From the NCBI GenBank assembly GCA_947497905.1, contig CANMIH010000004.1:186001-250000 (forward strand): a DNA stretch of 64,000 nt, written 5' to 3'. This DNA comes from an uncultured Pelagimonas sp. (GTDB lineage: Bacteria > Pseudomonadota > Alphaproteobacteria > Rhodobacterales > Rhodobacteraceae). Each line of letters starts with the position of its first letter. The first letter of the stretch is position 1. This document shows, piece by piece, positions 26,275-38,787 of the stretch. Below the pieces are notes generated by a model. The model made no database searches. It was not told the origin of the DNA and saw only the letters and a list, made by a program, of their open reading frames with translations. The position numbers and the translations under genes were made by a program.

Positions 26275-28454
26275 CGCCAGAACCTCCCCCAGCTGCCCTG
26301 CATTTCGTTGGCATGATAATCGCGCACAATGGGATGCAGGCGGTCCTTGACGCTAAGATGCGCGCCGCCATCACGGAGAATTGGCTGGATCAGCACATCA
26401 CGTGTGCTCGCGCTGGGTTTACCAATCAGGTGCTCAAGCGGCACGGTTACGCGAATACCTTTGTCGAAAGATCCTTCGCCAAAATCGGAAAACGAGACGT
26501 CAGTCAGAGTTGCATAGGCACCAACTTCCCAGCCATTGTTAAATCGGCGAGACAGTGTGACAGTACCGCCCCAGTCCCCAGCTAGGTAACGACCGGCATC
26601 GATCTTGGCGCTATAGCCTTGAGCAAAGTCATAATAGAGCGAGGCGTGACCCATGGTCACTTCGTAGTCGCGGAAGCCAAATTTCTGATCAAAGTCCCGT
26701 TGTTTGACGTGGTTGATTTCAACGCCAAGAGCAAGCGGGCTGCGCACGGGTTTCCATAGAAGCTCGGTAGAGACGCCGCCAAACATGCTTTCCAAATAGC
26801 CAACCGACACACGCCCGTAGAGGTTTGTCCCGGGGCGGAAATTATACGTGAGCGAAAGGTTAGGAATTGTCAGGGCCTCTCGGGCGTAGATGTTCGAATC
26901 TGAGCGGACACGCGGCAGTGTCGAGGGATCGGACCGGGTAGATTCATCTCGGTTGCCAAATAGTTTTTGTTGAACTTTTCCAGAAACAAACAAACCTGGC
27001 AGGATTTCATATTGCGCGGCCAAAGCGATGCCAAAGTCAAAGCGAACGGGGTTTTCGGGATCAAAATAGCTCCCTTGGACATAGGGTTTTATCGACCAGT
27101 TTAAGCCAGAGAGCGTGTCATCATAGGTCAACCTATCCTGTGCTGCGTCGTCAAAGACGGCGCGATCAAAACTCGCAGTGATGCCATTTGGTGCGAATTC
27201 CAGCTCTTCAAGATCGCTCCGTGCGAGGGTGACCTTCGAGATCGGAATGCCGTTTTCGATGGGGATCACAGTCAAATGTTCGACGCTGTGAGGCAACACG
27301 TGTGTTAAGGCGCGCATGGTCCGACCAATGGCCTCTGACCGCGCACCATACCGTTTGTTGGCAATTTTCACGGTGGCTCGGGTGCCGTTGATGTCAAACG
27401 CCTTAAGCTCGATCCCCTCTGTAGCGAGCAAGGTTGTCAGTTGGGTGGCCATTGGTTGTGAGCTGTCGACCAAGGGGGGCCAACTTTGTGCAGCTTCAAT
27501 GCCATTTTGGCGAGGTTTGACCGGGAGCGGCGCAGACCCGGCGCCGCCGTTGTTTGCGGGACGCTTGGGGTTGGTCAGCAGGTTCGCCGTAAAGCCAATT
27601 TCTGATCCGTGCAGATAGTGGGCTTGCAGATGAATGCTGTTGCCCCATTTGTAATCGACACCAAAATTGAGTGGTGACTTGCGTTCAAACAGGTTCAGGG
27701 TCGTCGCTGCGATATCATACGCATCTGAGGAGTATTCCATCTTCAACGTGAGCTGATCGTTCACGGCATAAGACAGGCCCCCAAACAGAGCCGCATCGCC
27801 ACGGAAAAATTTCTGGGTTTCAATCTGCCCACCCGAGCCACGGCGTCCGCCGGGGCGATGTCGGAAATACTCGCTGATCGAGACAAGTGGGTTGGTAAAT
27901 CCGCCCGCGCTCGCAAAGCGCCCCCAACCAATACCGCCACTGACGGCAAGCCGCGGGGAGAGGTGTTTTGTTGCAACCAGATACTCGCCCGAATACACAC
28001 TTGTGCCGATGAAATCCTGAAGACCGATTGCAACGGCGGGCCGAATGCGCCCCTCGGTCAGAAGTTGGTATCGTAGATCAAAAGACCGGTCATAGGTGGT
28101 GGCACCTCCGCTTAAAAACTGGTCAATGCTTGAATAGCGAAAGGTTCCAATGAGACGGGGCGCAATCTGGAAGGACAATGAGGCTCGGGTTGCACCCGCA
28201 AAGTCCGAATAGGTTGTGATCAATTCACCATCTGGTGCCATCAAAGCCGAGGGCGTGTCGATCAGCCCTGGCATGCCGTAAACGTTATAGGTGTCTCTTT
28301 GGGGGTGTGGCGCAGTTTCAGCAGCGGTCATGTTTGGAAACGCCAACAGCAAAGACCCGATTATGCAAAGCGATTGAACAGATCGAACTGAATAGGGTGC
28401 TGTGCTTCTTGTTCCAGATTGAATAGAGGTCGCTCGGTCATCACGTTTATTCAA
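26271..28454 (-). CDS. yjbH: YjbH/GfcD-family outer-membrane beta-barrel protein
   Basis: A large exopolysaccharide-associated protein, about 727 residues from the TTG at 28454. That TTG is preceded by GGGGTGATC, a long match to the anti-Shine-Dalgarno complement; the frame is open to 28550 if a further upstream start is used. A hydrophobic segment near residues 27-43 (SLCIIGSLLLAFPNMTAAET) is the signal peptide. The mature protein opens with YNVYGMPGLIDTPSA, the typical YjbH start, and shows alternating amphipathic strands ending in a C-terminal barrel-like section. It is probably an outer-membrane channel or assembly factor for the polysaccharide. Upstream partner in the family, YjbG, is not found. 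Confidence 0.82.
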   Translation of the reverse strand: MNKRDDRATSIQSGTRSTAPYSVRSVQSLCIIGSLLLAFPNMTAAETAPHPQRDTYNVYGMPGLIDTPSALMAPDGELITTYSDFAGATRASLSFQIAPRLIGTFRYSSIDQFLSGGATTYDRSFDLRYQLLTEGRIRPAVAIGLQDFIGTSVYSGEYLVATKHLSPRLAVSGGIGWGRFASAGGFTNPLVSISEYFRHRPGGRRGSGGQIETQKFFRGDAALFGGLSYAVNDQLTLKMEYSSDAYDIAATTLNLFERKSPLNFGVDYKWGNSIHLQAHYLHGSEIGFTANLLTNPKRPANNGGAGSAPLPVKPRQNGIEAAQSWPPLVDSSQPMATQLTTLLATEGIELKAFDINGTRATVKIANKRYGARSEAIGRTMRALTHVLPHSVEHLTVIPIENGIPISKVTLARSDLEELEFAPNGITASFDRAVFDDAAQDRLTYDDTLSGLNWSIKPYVQGSYFDPENPVRFDFGIALAAQYEILPGLFVSGKVQQKLFGNRDESTRSDPSTLPRVRSDSNIYAREALTIPNLSLTYNFRPGTNLYGRVSVGYLESMFGGVSTELLWKPVRSPLALGVEINHVKQRDFDQKFGFRDYEVTMGHASLYYDFAQGYSAKIDAGRYLAGDWGGTVTLSRRFNNGWEVGAYATLTDVSFSDFGEGSFDKGIRVTVPLEHLIGKPSASTRDVLIQPILRDGGAHLSVKDRLHPIVRDYHANEMQGSWGRFWR

Positions 28455-28756
28455 GAGATCACCCCCTACTTGGTTGCACTCTTTTCTTTGTAACACGCTT
28501 CTGCAGTTCTGAGCAGGATTGTGCGCTTTGCTGGCAAGGTAACAGTGCACCTGTAGGATACTTGCATCAGATCCGATGAATTGGGGGCATTCGGCGTGAT
28601 CTGGCTCGGAAATTCCCGTTTGTTTGGTGAGGGTTCAATCTCAGATGGAAATTTTTGAGAAATACAGATATCAAAGGGTGAGGTGTCGCGCCTTCCAAAG
28701 GCTTCGCGACAATCGAGTTTCGTAATATAGTGTCCTAACGTCGCGTTGTTCAATTC
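28455..28756. other. Divergent intergenic region between yjbH and the Wzz-type gene
   Basis: About 300 bases between two outward-facing genes, so it should hold both promoters. It is A+T-richer than the surrounding genes. I do not see a clear palindromic operator or RNA gene in it. Confidence 0.35.
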
Positions 28757-30688
28757 ATGACAGAAATTCCCCATCAAGATGACGAACTCGACCTGAAAGA
28801 GCTGGGCCTGCTGCTCTGGTCGTACAAGTTTCTGATTTCCGTTTCCATTTTGCTAATTACAAGCTTGGCTGTTTTCTATGCGCAAAGCCGCACGCCTCAG
28901 TATCAGGCGGTTTCGATTTTCGAGTTGCAAGGAAGATCTAGTGGCCCGCGCCTGCCGAGTGAATATGCTGGTCTGGTGGGGTTGGCAGGGATCTCCCTCG
29001 GGGAAGGGAAAAGCAAGGGTGTTTTTGATCGTATTGAAGGGCGCGATTTTATTGCCCGGATTTCTCAAGACCTGATGCTTGCCGACGATCCCTTTTTTGT
29101 GCCTGAAGACATTGAAAGCCAAGGTGTTGTGGAGCGTATCAGCACGTTTTTCAATCTAGAATATGAACGGCCCAAGAAACGTGCCGATTTAGATCAAATC
29201 ACATCTGTCTATCTCGACAATGTCGAGGCGAGCGAAACACCCAACGGATCGTTCAAAATTGAGGTGACGCATGACGACCCGAACCGCGCAGCTGATGTTG
29301 CGAATGGGATTGTCTCTCGCGTATTGTCTGAGTTGAGCAAGGAGGAGAAAGATGAGCAGCAACAGCAGCTTACTTATCTTTCAGATCAACTTGCAAACGC
29401 GTTGGCCGAAACGGAACGAACCAAGAAATCCGTCGCAGATTTCGCATTGGCAAACAGTCTGTCGTCTCAGGAGGCTTTTACCTCAAGGTCGCAGTTGATG
29501 TATGATCTTCGAGAAGATCTTGCCGATACGCAGGAAATGCTTGGAGCGGTTAACACGCTTTCAGAAGTTCTAGGTGCGAATAGAAATCCGACGGCAGATG
29601 ATTATCAGGCCCTGCGGATCCAATCCCCGATCGTCGATGATGTTGATTTCCGACGTCTTCTGGGGGTGCCCGAAGCACTGGATTCTTGGGAGTGGCCGCC
29701 TGCGTCGCGCCTTGGGGGGTTTGCATTTACCCTGCGAGATCGGGCCGCCCGGATCGAACGCTCGATAGACAAACTGTTGCTGGAGGCTGAGCGGTACGCT
29801 GTGTCGACCGAAAACCTGGCCGCGCTCCAGCGTGAAGCAAATGTCGCCGAGGCTACATACAATGTGTTGATTGAACAGGTCAAAGCTCAGTCACTCGCCA
29901 GCGGATATCAGGCAAACTTAGCGAAGATCTATCAATCGGCCTTCGCGCCTGACCGACCGGCCTCGCCGAACAAGGTGATGATCATCGCGGTTGGTGTGGT
30001 GCTGGGCGCGTTGCTTGGTGCAGGGTGTGCAATCATTCTGGGGAAATCCTCGGATCGAATCTATTCTACAAATGTGATCCGAGAGACTGCAGCGGCTAAA
30101 ATCGATGTCGACCTGCCGCGACTGGCGAAGTTTAAGCCAAATGTCTTTGCGCGCAGAGGGGATCAAAGTTCAAACACATCGAAAAGTCAGGCGTTGGAGC
30201 TTTTGGTGTCAATCGACGCGAGGGCGTCGCGCGTGGTTCTGCTTACCACCTCGACCAAAGGCACAAATCCGATGACCTTGGCCTCGTCAATCGCACAAGG
30301 TCTTAAAACTCCAGAGCGTCGGATCGGAGTGCTTTATTTGGGGGATGACATCAGCCTACCCTCAGATCCGGAGGAGGACACAGAGATTGCTGTTGTGTCG
30401 CGCGCCAAACTGCACGAGATCGACTTTCTTGTTGCAAAACGGGGCCAATCTGTCGCTGGGATGTTGTCGTCGGGTGTGGTCGACGATTTGATCACCAAAG
30501 ATGGCGGGCTGTTTGATGTACTGATTGTAGTTGCCTCTGAGGATTACGCGCTGGCGGCGTCGCGTGGTGTTGCGAAGCATGACCCTTATGGCATTTTGCT
30601 GACGCGTCCGGGGCGAACAGCAAAGGCCGTCTTGTCGAAACTCGCCGAGATCTATCCGCTTGATGCCAACGTGATATTGTCCCGCTGA
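28757..30688 (+). CDS. Polysaccharide chain-length determinant / co-polymerase (Wzz/GumC type) with degenerate kinase-like tail
   Basis: A 643-residue inner-membrane protein. TM1 (about 25-42, FLISVSILLITSLAVFYA) and TM2 (about 407-430, VMIIAVGVVLGALLGAGCA) flank a large periplasmic part rich in heptad-like helices (about 180-400), the classic Wzz/GumC co-polymerase shape. A C-terminal cytoplasmic region of about 170 residues looks like a BY-kinase/ParA-like fold, but the place of the Walker A loop reads TTSTKGTNPMTLAS, lacking a proper GKT/S, and no tyrosine-rich tail is seen; an inactive kinase-like domain is inferred. It probably sets polymer length in a Wzy-type pathway together with the YjbF/H and WbpM-type proteins nearby. 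Confidence 0.82.
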   Translation: MTEIPHQDDELDLKELGLLLWSYKFLISVSILLITSLAVFYAQSRTPQYQAVSIFELQGRSSGPRLPSEYAGLVGLAGISLGEGKSKGVFDRIEGRDFIARISQDLMLADDPFFVPEDIESQGVVERISTFFNLEYERPKKRADLDQITSVYLDNVEASETPNGSFKIEVTHDDPNRAADVANGIVSRVLSELSKEEKDEQQQQLTYLSDQLANALAETERTKKSVADFALANSLSSQEAFTSRSQLMYDLREDLADTQEMLGAVNTLSEVLGANRNPTADDYQALRIQSPIVDDVDFRRLLGVPEALDSWEWPPASRLGGFAFTLRDRAARIERSIDKLLLEAERYAVSTENLAALQREANVAEATYNVLIEQVKAQSLASGYQANLAKIYQSAFAPDRPASPNKVMIIAVGVVLGALLGAGCAIILGKSSDRIYSTNVIRETAAAKIDVDLPRLAKFKPNVFARRGDQSSNTSKSQALELLVSIDARASRVVLLTTSTKGTNPMTLASSIAQGLKTPERRIGVLYLGDDISLPSDPEEDTEIAVVSRAKLHEIDFLVAKRGQSVAGMLSSGVVDDLITKDGGLFDVLIVVASEDYALAASRGVAKHDPYGILLTRPGRTAKAVLSKLAEIYPLDANVILSR

Positions 30689-30816
30689 TGGGTTTGTTGG
30701 TCCGGTCTCGATCCCGAATGGGCGCTAAGTTTGATGGAACACCGTTTCTCCTAATCTGAGATTTCTATCGCGCGTCTAGGGATTCGCGCGAGAGAATGAA
30801 TAGCAAAGGGGCGGTG

Positions 30817-32205
30817 TTAGCGGTTCCGCCCTGAGAGAGCATGGAGCCGGCTTTGCTCGACAAAGGGATCTGCTTCGACAGGGTGGAGAAGCCCTTCCGA
30901 GACGCGGCGTACCAAAAGCCATGAGATCAGAGCAAAGACTACGCCACCGGCTGCCTGACCAATCAGAACGCCGCTTGCGCCCCAGTATTGTGCGCCAACA
31001 ATCACGAAGGGCCACATGCCGATGGTGTTACGGCCCCAGTTGATCCAGCTGGAATACATCGGGTGGCCAAGGTTGTTAAAGCTCGCGTTGCCAACAAAGA
31101 TCACTGCATTGAAGAACGAGGCAAGCGCCAGCGGACCACAGAACAGGTAGATCAATGTCAGGGTCATACCCTGCGCCTCAAATACATCGGCAATCGGACC
31201 TCGGAGCACAAACAACACGGCGGAAGCCAGCACAACATAGACCCCTGCAAAGACGATTCCGGCGTTGTAGGCGCCTTTGACGCGATCAAACTGGCGGGCA
31301 CCAAAGTTCTGACCGACAATCGGACCGATGGCACCGGAAAGGGCCAAAATCACCGCAAAGGCCAGTGGCATCAAACGCCCAATCACTGCCATGCCGGCCA
31401 CGGCATCTGTGCCAAACTGGGCTATTTCGCGCGTCACGATGGCGCTGCCGACGGGGGTAGCGATATTGGTGAGCACTGCAGGTGCGGCGATGGCCGAAAC
31501 GGCGGCAAGATCGCCACGCACGCCGAACAGGCTGGGGCGCGTAAAGCCCTGGTGGACCTTAAGAACCGGGTACATAGCAGCAGCCAACATGGCGAAACGT
31601 GAGATCACGGTTGCAATGGCCGCGCCGTCCAATCCTAAACCAAAGCCGAAGATGAACAACGGATCGAGCACCGCGTTGACCACGCCGCCCGCCAAAGTGG
31701 CAAACATCGACCGGCGAGCGTCGCCAAAGGCACGCAGGATGGCCATGCCGGTGATCCCGATGGCGACAATGGGCATCGTTGGCAAGATGATGGTCAGATA
31801 GCGGGTCGCCAGTCGAGCAACTTCACCTTCCGCGCCGAGAAAACCTAATATTGTCGAGAGGTTAAAGAGAACGAGAGGTGGGACAATCAAGCCAATGATC
31901 ACGCCCAGAGTAGCGACGCTTGTGGCGTAACTGCGCGCGGCGGGGATATCATCCGCACCGATGCTGCGCGCGGCCAGGCTGCCCGCTGCGATGGACAGGC
32001 CGATGTTGATCGAGTTGGTGAAAAACAAAATGGTGCCCGCATAGCCAATCGCCGCCGCAAGCGCCTGATTGCCCAGCATTGAAATGAACAGCATGTCGAC
32101 AAAATCGACCGCAAACATGGCCATAAGCCCGATGCTTGCGGTGAAGGACATGACCGAGACATGCCGCATCAGGCTGCCTTCTAAGAATACCGCTTTTTGA
32201 GCCAT
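30817..32205 (-). CDS. MATE-family efflux transporter
   Basis: A 462-residue integral membrane protein with about 12 transmembrane helices arranged as two similar halves, typical of MATE (NorM/DinF) Na+- or H+-driven multidrug exporters. Recognisable MATE pieces are FAVDFVDMLFISMLGNQALAA near the N-terminus and a second-half repeat around GPIVGQNFGARQFDRVKGAY. ATG 32205 is preceded by AAAGG; 22 more codons upstream look non-coding. The substrate cannot be predicted. It is unlinked to its neighbours. Confidence 0.9.
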   Translation of the reverse strand: MAQKAVFLEGSLMRHVSVMSFTASIGLMAMFAVDFVDMLFISMLGNQALAAAIGYAGTILFFTNSINIGLSIAAGSLAARSIGADDIPAARSYATSVATLGVIIGLIVPPLVLFNLSTILGFLGAEGEVARLATRYLTIILPTMPIVAIGITGMAILRAFGDARRSMFATLAGGVVNAVLDPLFIFGFGLGLDGAAIATVISRFAMLAAAMYPVLKVHQGFTRPSLFGVRGDLAAVSAIAAPAVLTNIATPVGSAIVTREIAQFGTDAVAGMAVIGRLMPLAFAVILALSGAIGPIVGQNFGARQFDRVKGAYNAGIVFAGVYVVLASAVLFVLRGPIADVFEAQGMTLTLIYLFCGPLALASFFNAVIFVGNASFNNLGHPMYSSWINWGRNTIGMWPFVIVGAQYWGASGVLIGQAAGGVVFALISWLLVRRVSEGLLHPVEADPFVEQSRLHALSGRNR

Positions 32206-32367
32206 GGTTTCGCCTTTCGCGCGTTGGCCTAAATCATTGCACCACCTTATGCGGCTTTCCTTTTTGTGCATATGGGGGATTGTGTGGGCGCACGGCGTTC
32301 AATCTGTGCATTGTTGAACAAAAGGAAACGGCACCCCAAATCGGGATGCCGTTGTACAGTTTGTCAC

Positions 32368-32400
32368 CTTTGTACGCTCGCTTACGCAAAGTGTACAAAG
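32368..32400 (-). terminator. Stem-loop after katG
   Basis: CTTTGTAC (32368-32375) pairs perfectly with GTACAAAG (32393-32400) across 17 bases that contain a further short self-complementary stretch. It starts seven bases beyond the katG stop. There is no T-run, so it may stabilise the 3' end or act with Rho. Confidence 0.45.
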
Positions 32401-32406
32401 ATGAGA

Positions 32407-35588
<3,182 letters not shown>

Positions 35589-35772
35589 CGTGGCGTTTCA
35601 GAGTGTGAGTACGCCTATTGGTTGTGTTGCTCCCAATACTTCTTGGCAGCGATCAGGGGGTTTGATTATGGTGACGGTGTGAAGCAGGTGTGTCCGGGCA
35701 CAAACCGTTTCGTGTGAGGAATTCAGAAAAGTCAATGAATTCAACAGTTAACGGACTTACTAAAAAATTAGT

Positions 35773-35803
35773 TTGACAAGAGGTTCCGCTCTGTGAAACC
35801 TCT
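35773..35803 (+). promoter_or_regulatory. Candidate -35 element and inverted repeat upstream of glpV
   Basis: TTGACA (35773-35778) is directly followed by the inverted repeat AGAGGTT (35779-35785) / AACCTCT (35797-35803), about 60 bases before the binding-protein start. A convincing -10 is not seen at the ideal distance. The dyad could be an operator for a glycerol-responsive repressor; the 270-base region before it shows nothing else clear. Confidence 0.4.
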
Positions 35804-35859
35804 ATGACAGTCAGAGGCCACCGGGATTTCTGGCATTACAAATTTAGGGAGGAGTAAAG

Positions 35860-37593
35860 ATGCGCAAGTATCTTCTCTCCGCAGTTGCGGTTGCTGCCGT
35901 GTCTGCGGGGCAGGCTGCGTTTGCCGATGAGGCAGCAGCACAAAAGTGGATTGATGAGGAATTTCAGCCCTCGACGTTGAGCAAAGCCGACCAGCTGGCC
36001 GAGATGAATTGGTTCATCAAAGCGGCTGAGCCTTATAAGGGCATGGAAATCAACGTGCTGTCGGAAGGTATCCCTACGCACAGCTATGAGTCGGAAGTTC
36101 TGACCAAAGCCTTTGAGGAAATCACCGGCATCAAGGTGAACCACCAGATCCTCGGCGAAGGTGAGGTTGTGCAGGCGGTTCAGACCCAGATGCAGACCAA
36201 GCGGAACCTCTATGACGGTTATGTCAATGACTCCGACCTCATTGGTACCCATTCGCGTCTTCAGCTGGCCTATAACCTGACCGATCAGATGGCAGGTGAC
36301 TGGGCGGGGACAACCAGCCCAACTCTGGATCTGGCCGACTTTATGGGCAGCCAGTTCACCACCGGTCCCGATGGCGACCTGTACCAGCTGCCCGACCAGC
36401 AGTTTGCGAACCTGTACTGGTTCCGCAAAGACTGGTTCGACCGCGCTGACCTGCAGGAACAGTTCAAAGCCAAATACGGCTATGATCTGGGTGTGCCGGT
36501 CAACTGGTCTGCATACGAAGACATCGCCGAGTTCTTTTCGAATGACGTGAAAGAAATCGACGGCACCGCCATCTATGGTCACATGGACTATGGTAAACGT
36601 GCGCCTGACCTTGGTTGGCGTATGACCGACGCATGGCTGTCGATGGCCGGTGCGGGTTCGAAAGGTGAGCCAAACGGTGTGCCGATCGACGAATGGGGCA
36701 TCCGCATGGAAGCCGGTTCGTGTAACCCAGCGGGCGCAAGCGTGTCGCGTGGTGGTGCCGCTAACGGCCCAGCCGCGGTCTATGCAATCCGCAAGTGGGA
36801 CGAATGGCTGCGCGCTTATGCACCTCCCGGTGCGGCGTCGTATGACTTCTATCAGTCGCTGCCAGCTTTGGCTCAGGGCAACGTAGCCCAGCAGATCTTC
36901 TGGTACACCGCCTTTACCGCGGACATGGTGAAGCCTCAGTCCGAAGGCAACAACACCGTGGACGAAGCAGGTAAGCCGCTGTGGCGCATGGCGCCTAGCC
37001 CGCATGGTCCCTATTGGGAAGAAGGCCAGAAGGTTGGCTATCAGGACGTGGGTTCCTGGACATTCCTCAAGTCGACCCCATCGGATCGCGCGCAGGCCGC
37101 ATGGCTCTATGCTCAGTTCGTGACATCGAAAACTGTTGATGTGAAGAAATCCCACGTGGGTCTGACCTTCATCCGCAACAGCTCGGTCAACCACGACTCG
37201 TTCTCGGAGCGTGCCGAAAACCTGGGTGGTCTGGTTGAATTCTACCGTTCGCCTGACCGTGTTGCATGGTCGCCGACCGGCATCAACGTACCGGATTACC
37301 CAAAGCTGGCTCAGATCTGGTGGCAGCAGATTGGTGACGTGAACTCGGGTGCCTTTACCCCGCAGGAAGCAATGGACCGTCTGGCCGAGGAAATGGACAT
37401 CACCATGGCTCGTATGCAGCGTGCAGACGAACGTGCCAATGTCTATGGCGGCTGTGGCCCGCGTCTGAACGAAGAGCAGTCGGCGGAATACTGGTATGCC
37501 AACGGTGGTGCAAAAGCTCCGCTTGAGAACGAAAAGCCGCAGGGCCAGACCGTCAACTATGACGAACTGGTTGCGCGTTGGGCTCAGCAGTAA
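35860..37593 (+). CDS. glpV: Glycerol-type ABC transporter substrate-binding protein
   Basis: A 577-residue periplasmic protein, unusually long for a sugar-type binding protein but normal for GlpV. The signal peptide is MRKYLLSAVAVAAVSAGQAAFA, cleaved before DEA. A strong GGAGG site precedes the ATG. Identification rests on gene order: GlpV-like protein, two ATPases, two permeases and a DUF2160 membrane protein is the composition of the GlpSTPQUV glycerol importer described in rhizobia. Cysteines in the mature protein (for example SCNPAGA and YGGCGPRLN) may form a disulfide. Glycerol kinase and glycerol-3-phosphate dehydrogenase are not in the window. Confidence 0.82.
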   Translation: MRKYLLSAVAVAAVSAGQAAFADEAAAQKWIDEEFQPSTLSKADQLAEMNWFIKAAEPYKGMEINVLSEGIPTHSYESEVLTKAFEEITGIKVNHQILGEGEVVQAVQTQMQTKRNLYDGYVNDSDLIGTHSRLQLAYNLTDQMAGDWAGTTSPTLDLADFMGSQFTTGPDGDLYQLPDQQFANLYWFRKDWFDRADLQEQFKAKYGYDLGVPVNWSAYEDIAEFFSNDVKEIDGTAIYGHMDYGKRAPDLGWRMTDAWLSMAGAGSKGEPNGVPIDEWGIRMEAGSCNPAGASVSRGGAANGPAAVYAIRKWDEWLRAYAPPGAASYDFYQSLPALAQGNVAQQIFWYTAFTADMVKPQSEGNNTVDEAGKPLWRMAPSPHGPYWEEGQKVGYQDVGSWTFLKSTPSDRAQAAWLYAQFVTSKTVDVKKSHVGLTFIRNSSVNHDSFSERAENLGGLVEFYRSPDRVAWSPTGINVPDYPKLAQIWWQQIGDVNSGAFTPQEAMDRLAEEMDITMARMQRADERANVYGGCGPRLNEEQSAEYWYANGGAKAPLENEKPQGQTVNYDELVARWAQQ

Positions 37594-37715
37594 GTGCTCC
37601 TCCCGCGCGGGCCGGTTTCTGATCGGCCCGCATGCCCCGGCCCCGCGTATGGGACTGGGGCGACATCTTCCCGGGCGCGGCTGTTGCGCCCCTATTCCCT
37701 TCGGAAAGAACCAAG

Positions 37716-38780
37716 ATGCCACTTGAGCTAAAACAGGTGACCAAGCGTGTCGGCGGCGCGCTGCATATCAAGGAGACCTCACTGGTCCTTGAGCCGGGTC
37801 ACTTTAATGTCCTGTTGGGCGCAACCGGATCGGGCAAGACCTCGTTGATCAAGATGATGGCCGGTCTGGATCCGATCGCCAGCGGTCAGGTTCTGATGGA
37901 TGGTCAGGACGTGACCCGACTGAGCACGCAGAAGCGCAACATCAGTCTGGTGCACCAGTTTTTCATCAACTATCCGCATATGACGGTTTACGACAATATC
38001 GCCTCGCCGCTGAAAGTGGCTGGGATGGCGAAGTCGGAAATTCAGGGCCGGGTCGAAGAAGCTGCTGATATTCTTCAGCTTCGCCCCATGCTGAACCGTC
38101 GTCCCCACGAACTGTCTGGTGGTCAGCAGCAGCGCACCGCGCTTGCGCGTGCGATTGCCAAGGAATCCAAAGCCGTGTTCCTTGATGAGCCGCTGGCCAA
38201 CCTGGATTACAAGCTGCGTGAAGAGCTGCGTGACCAATTGCCCGAGCTGTTTGCCGGACGCGGTGCTGTGGTGGTCTATGCCACCTCCGAGCCGGAAGAG
38301 GCGCTTTTGCTTGGCGGCCGCACTGCGCTCATGGAAGACGGGCGCGTGACGCAGTTCGGGGTCACAGCCGAAACCTATCGCGATCCGGCCAATGTGCGCG
38401 CCGCACGCGTGTTCTCGGACCCGCCCATCAACACCGCCGAGATCGTCAAACAGGGCTCACGCGCGGTTCTGGGGGGCGACCTGAGCTGGGAGCTGACCGG
38501 CGAGGCCGCCAATCTAGCGGATGGTCAATATACCGTTGCGATCCGCCCGCACCATGTTTTGCCCGTGGCCGATGCACAGTGCACCGTGTCTCTATCGGGA
38601 CGCGTGCAGGTGACGGAATTGTCGGGCTCGGAGAGCTCGGCGCATTTTGAGATGGGCGCAGGCAGCTGGGTATCGCTGTCCGCCGGTGTTCACCCCTATG
38701 AGGTGGGCGAAATCCACGAATTCCACATGGATCCCAAGGCGTGCTATTTCTTTGCACCCGACGGCGCCCGCGTGGCCTGA
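37716..38780 (+). CDS. glpS: Glycerol ABC transporter ATP-binding protein GlpS (H-loop degenerate)
   Basis: First of two different ATPases in this importer, 354 residues, MalK-like with a C-terminal TOBE domain. Walker A (GATGSGKTS, K41), signature LSGGQQQR (133-140) and Walker B (VFLDEPLANLD) are intact. The H-loop position, normally His in YVTHDQ, reads YATSEP, with Ser at 191. This matters because the partner GlpT has the His but a broken signature (see Findings). ATG 37716 follows GGAAAG; the frame is open further upstream without family sequence. Translation is close to, but not overlapping, the next gene. Confidence 0.87.
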   Translation: MPLELKQVTKRVGGALHIKETSLVLEPGHFNVLLGATGSGKTSLIKMMAGLDPIASGQVLMDGQDVTRLSTQKRNISLVHQFFINYPHMTVYDNIASPLKVAGMAKSEIQGRVEEAADILQLRPMLNRRPHELSGGQQQRTALARAIAKESKAVFLDEPLANLDYKLREELRDQLPELFAGRGAVVVYATSEPEEALLLGGRTALMEDGRVTQFGVTAETYRDPANVRAARVFSDPPINTAEIVKQGSRAVLGGDLSWELTGEAANLADGQYTVAIRPHHVLPVADAQCTVSLSGRVQVTELSGSESSAHFEMGAGSWVSLSAGVHPYEVGEIHEFHMDPKACYFFAPDGARVA

Positions 38781-38787
38781 GGCAGAC

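Noticed and set aside
35836-37722. A 628-codon open frame antisense to the glycerol binding-protein gene
   Set aside because: It has no family-like sequence and is the codon-bias shadow of glpV, which has a signal peptide, ribosome site and operon context.
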